From: JBNARI01 sp049718765
Lineage (GTDB): Bacteria > Bacillota > Sulfobacillia > DUMF01
Direction of reading: 5' to 3'
Length of the DNA: 34,738 bases
NCBI GenBank assembly: GCA_049718765.1
Contig: JBNARI010000021.1
Span: 1-34,738 of the forward strand
The notes below the pieces were generated by a model. That model worked only from the letters and a program-made list of their open reading frames with translations, had not been told where the DNA came from and ran no database searches. Made by a program: the position numbers and the translations under genes. Positions 32,299 to 34,738 of this stretch are shown piece after piece (within the stretch, counting starts at the first letter, position 1; each line of letters starts with the position of its first letter).

Positions 32299-32991
32299 AT
32301 GCACTTGGCAATGCTGGACTTGGCAGCCAACACTGGCAAGAGCTGCTGGCACAGAGCTTCACCCATGTCCAAGCTGGCCTTCACCCTTGCAGTGGTGGGA
32401 GCAGCAGTGATATGCAACAAACCACTACCCCTGGGCGCAGATCTTGGCCTTGTGGCGCTGGCAATGGGCCTCAGCAGGGTTCCCCTGCGCCAACTGGGGC
32501 ATATGCTCCTAATTCCAGTTTCCTTTTCCGCATTGTTCGCCCTCAGCGTGGTGGGGCCGCGCACACTGCAAGCCCTAATAGTGCTCAAAGCCACTGCCAG
32601 TGCCAGTGCCCTTCTGTTGCTTATGTGCACCACTCCAGCCCCTGCTGTCTTTGGTTTAATAAGGAAACTGTTACCAGGGGCTTTAGCCGACGCATTGTTC
32701 ATAACCTACCGGGCGTTCTTTGTGCTCCTCGACGAGCTTTGGGGCCTGGCCAAGGCCACAAGGTTGCGGGGCAGGGTCGAATTTACAAGCCTAGCAGCCG
32801 TTCTTGGCACCCTCTTGCTAAGGTGCCTGGACAAGACCCAGCGCATGGAACAAGCCCTGCAGCTGCGGGGGTACAAGTGCGGCGCGGTCTACACCTCCAT
32901 TGAAGCAACGCCATCACTTTGCGACTTGGCCCCCTGGACTTTCACCCTTGTTGTGATGCTTGGAGCGTGGTTCTCGTGGAAGAAATTGTGA
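32299..32991 (+). CDS. cbiQ: ECF transporter T component CbiQ
   Basis: A 230-aa transmembrane coupling protein with four or more helices. The two coupling motifs that contact the ATPase are visible as ATRLRGRVEF and LQLRGYKCG (A/S-R-G type). The ATG at 32299 has GGAGAGGTGA just upstream; the long frame that continues 5' of it overlaps cbiM and is not real. The stop overlaps the cbiO start as GTGA. Confidence 0.92.
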   Translation: MHLAMLDLAANTGKSCWHRASPMSKLAFTLAVVGAAVICNKPLPLGADLGLVALAMGLSRVPLRQLGHMLLIPVSFSALFALSVVGPRTLQALIVLKATASASALLLLMCTTPAPAVFGLIRKLLPGALADALFITYRAFFVLLDELWGLAKATRLRGRVEFTSLAAVLGTLLLRCLDKTQRMEQALQLRGYKCGAVYTSIEATPSLCDLAPWTFTLVVMLGAWFSWKKL

Positions 32992-33818
32992 GAGTGAAAT
33001 GCATTAAGCACGTGTATCCCGACACCACAGTGGTGGGGCTGTGCGGACTGGACCTCACAGTGCATTCTGGAGAAAGGGTCGTGCTCCTTGGCCCCAACGG
33101 CTCTGGCAAGACCACTCTGCTTGCTCACGTCTTGGGCTTACTCACCCCCGTGGAGGGGCAAGTGAGAGTGTTCGGCCTGGACCCAGCAAGGGATTTCGCA
33201 AAGATCCGCCCCAGAATTGGAGTGGTGCTCCAAGATGTGGACCACCAAATAATTGGGCCAACTGTTTGGGATGACATTGCGCTCGGCCTCAGGAACCAGG
33301 AGCTTGACCGCCACACCATAGCCGCCATGGTGGAAGACATCATGGAAAGGATGGGAATTACGCATTTAAAGGACAAGATCCCCCATTACTTAAGCGGCGG
33401 AGAAAAGAAAAAGCTAGCCCTGGCATCGGCCATGGTCACAAAACCTCAGCTCCTAGTGCTTGACGAACCGTTCAACGGTCTGGACTCAGCCTCTTCAGGC
33501 GAAATCGTGGAACTGCTCTCCCGCCTCCACGCTGATTACGGCACGGCTATGCTCATCACTACCCACGACGTCAATCGCGTGCCTTCAATTGCCGACACAG
33601 TATACGTCATTGACCAAGATGGATCGTGCACCCACGGCACACCCCGCGCAGTCCTTTCGCGCCCTGATTTGCTGCGAAAGGCCAAGCTGGAGCCTCCTGT
33701 TCTGGTACAACTCTTCCAGGTACTGGTGAGTCATGGTATGGCGCTATCTGCGCCAATGACAGTGGATGAGGCTGCTGCGCAGTTGCTCTCCGCTGTGAGG
33801 CCCGCACAAGCCGAGTGA
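32988..33818 (+). CDS. cbiO: ECF transporter ATPase CbiO
   Basis: A 277-aa ABC ATPase that powers CbiMQ. Walker A is GPNGSGKTT at 35-43, the Q-loop is VLQDVDHQIIG, the signature is LSGGEKKKLALA, Walker B is LLVLDEPFNGLD, and the switch His is in TTHDVNRV. I set the start at GTG 32988, overlapping the cbiQ stop, with GGAAGA upstream. It is the last gene of fur-cbiMQO. A homodimer of this ATPase is expected, since only one is encoded. Confidence 0.93.
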   Translation: MRVKCIKHVYPDTTVVGLCGLDLTVHSGERVVLLGPNGSGKTTLLAHVLGLLTPVEGQVRVFGLDPARDFAKIRPRIGVVLQDVDHQIIGPTVWDDIALGLRNQELDRHTIAAMVEDIMERMGITHLKDKIPHYLSGGEKKKLALASAMVTKPQLLVLDEPFNGLDSASSGEIVELLSRLHADYGTAMLITTHDVNRVPSIADTVYVIDQDGSCTHGTPRAVLSRPDLLRKAKLEPPVLVQLFQVLVSHGMALSAPMTVDEAAAQLLSAVRPAQAE

Positions 33819-34601
33819 GCACCCACTTGCAGGAAACGCCCAACAGCGGTCTTGACAGATGACATTGCGCCGCACAGAATATATCCAACAAGTGGACGCG
33901 ACGCCGATCACAAGGCAGGGATTTTCGGTGGAACATGAATGACCAGGTAAATGGGGAGTATTGTTTGTCGATCCTTGACAAGGGAATAGCTGACCTGGGC
34001 CGATTGCTAAGGTGATTAACCAGCAGCAATCCGTGGCATTTACACATCAGTCCCGAGCGAGGAAAGGGTTCTGGACTTGTTACGAGGGCGGGCCGCAAGC
34101 TCCACTAGGGCGTTGGAACTGTGTAATTCCCTTAGGCCACATCCGAGAGTTTGAGACAGCCTCTCTTCACACAACAGATTCAACGCGCAACGAAAAAACC
34201 GAGGTGAACCAGGGAGACAGAGCTGACCCTTACTGCAGTCACAGACCGGGAACGAGACGTGCACGTGGCCGAATGCCCTGAAGTTGGGACAGTCTGCCAG
34301 GGAATAGCATGAAGAGGGCGCTGCGCAACTTGAAGGAAGCTGTTTCGGGTCGGGAAACCGGAAAGTCTTTGCAAGTGCCTCAGCCCTGCAGGGCATACGG
34401 AGATAACGCCACCCCTGCCTGTGGTGGTCCGGGTTAGTTCCTCGGTTCGAGGGGTCTCTGCACTGCAGCGGTGTTTCAGCGGAGTCTGACTACGACCGAT
34501 ATGACAAGAACTGCCCCATCGTTACCCGCGCATGAGTTCTGGAAGACCCTTCAGTCCATCCAACATTTGCCTCTTTTCTTGATCAATGCTGCACTTAACT
34601 T
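33819..34601. other. Gene-poor 0.8-kb stretch with possible decayed coding remnants
   Basis: No intact gene is supported here. A TTGACA (33852-33857) with CAGAAT 17 bases later is a possible rightward promoter. Two stretches read like decayed protein: 34023-34154 (frame closed by stops; contains EERVLDLLRGR) and 34309-34437 (MKRALRNLKEAVSG to CGGPG, then stop), the latter vaguely like the tail of a TnpB-type protein. Several short GC-rich hairpins are present, such as CCTCGG/TCGAGG near 34440-34452. This looks like an insertion-element graveyard beside the IS607-type gene, but the homology is only by eye. Confidence 0.3.
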
Positions 34602-34738
34602 ATGAAACCTGAACCAGAAGAACACTATCCATTGCGTAAAGCCGCTGAAATATTGGGCGTACACCCTGTAACCCTGCGCCGCTGGGAGAAAGAGGGCAGG
34701 ATACGCTGTATACGCACGCCCTCCGGCCAGAGGCGTTT
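34602..34738 (+). CDS. IS607-type serine recombinase TnpA (5' part only)
   Basis: The first 45 codons of a gene that runs off the window. They encode a MerR-like winged helix, LRKAAEILGVHPVTLRRWEKEG followed by RTPSGQRRF, which is the N-terminal DNA-binding domain of IS607-family serine recombinases; those proteins continue with a resolvase catalytic domain. A plain MerR-type regulator is the alternative. The ATG is the first start after an in-frame stop at 34596, and no clear ribosome site is present. It suggests an insertion sequence entering the window from the right, possibly followed by tnpB. Confidence 0.72.
   Translation, partial: MKPEPEEHYPLRKAAEILGVHPVTLRRWEKEGRIRCIRTPSGQRR

Noticed and set aside
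34040..34260. A possible RNase P RNA or cobalamin riboswitch, suggested by GAGGAAAG and similar words
   Set aside because: The surrounding conserved segments of both RNA classes are missing.

Overview
The window reads as a chromosomal segment of a spore-forming, anaerobic-type Firmicute (class Clostridia in the broad sense, of the Moorella/Desulfotomaculum kind). This is inferred from the sporulation genes (spoIIP, a SpoIVFA/SpoIVFB-like pair, a Spo0B-like gene, a PdaB-like deacetylase), the rplU-rpmA-spo0B-obg-nadD-yqeK-rsfS gene order, S-box and T-box leaders, and strong Shine-Dalgarno sites with many GTG/TTG starts. I cannot name the species.

Layout. 1-5420 (minus strand): a probable operon of a Dph6-like PP-loop ATPase, a YhaO-like nuclease, a YhaN-like SMC-type ATPase and a DUF4846 lipoprotein cut by the window edge. 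5512-8165 (plus): a sigma-A promoter, a SAM-I riboswitch with terminator, then metX-metY for homocysteine synthesis. 8170-10780 (minus): a ComEA-like HhH protein, a GNAT acetyltransferase behind a structured leader, spoIIP and a small holin-like membrane protein. 10842-14505 (plus): lepA-hemW-mpg. 14435-22866 (minus): leuS, rplU, rpmA, spo0B-like, obg, nadD, an RRM protein, yqeK, an LCP protein and rsfS. 23043-25368 (minus): arsC, and a SpoIVFA-like M23 protein with a SpoIVFB-like protease. 25486-30846 (plus): a polysaccharide deacetylase, a B12-binding radical SAM protein with its DUF2344 partner, rng and a ModE-like regulator. Then a DUF1540 gene (minus), and fur-cbiMQO (plus) behind a palindromic Fur-type box. 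The last 0.8 kb has no intact gene and ends in the first 45 codons of an IS607-type recombinase.

The most striking feature is the leuS leader (22514-22866, minus). A consensus promoter is followed by a T-box Stem I with a CTC (Leu) specifier, then a complete tRNA-Ala(GGC) gene, and only then the T-box antiterminator motif and terminator. The tRNA gene therefore sits inside the riboswitch, between sensor and switch. A second candidate RNA device is the leader of the GNAT gene (9133-9214, minus), which can sequester its own ribosome binding site and form a loop-loop interaction.
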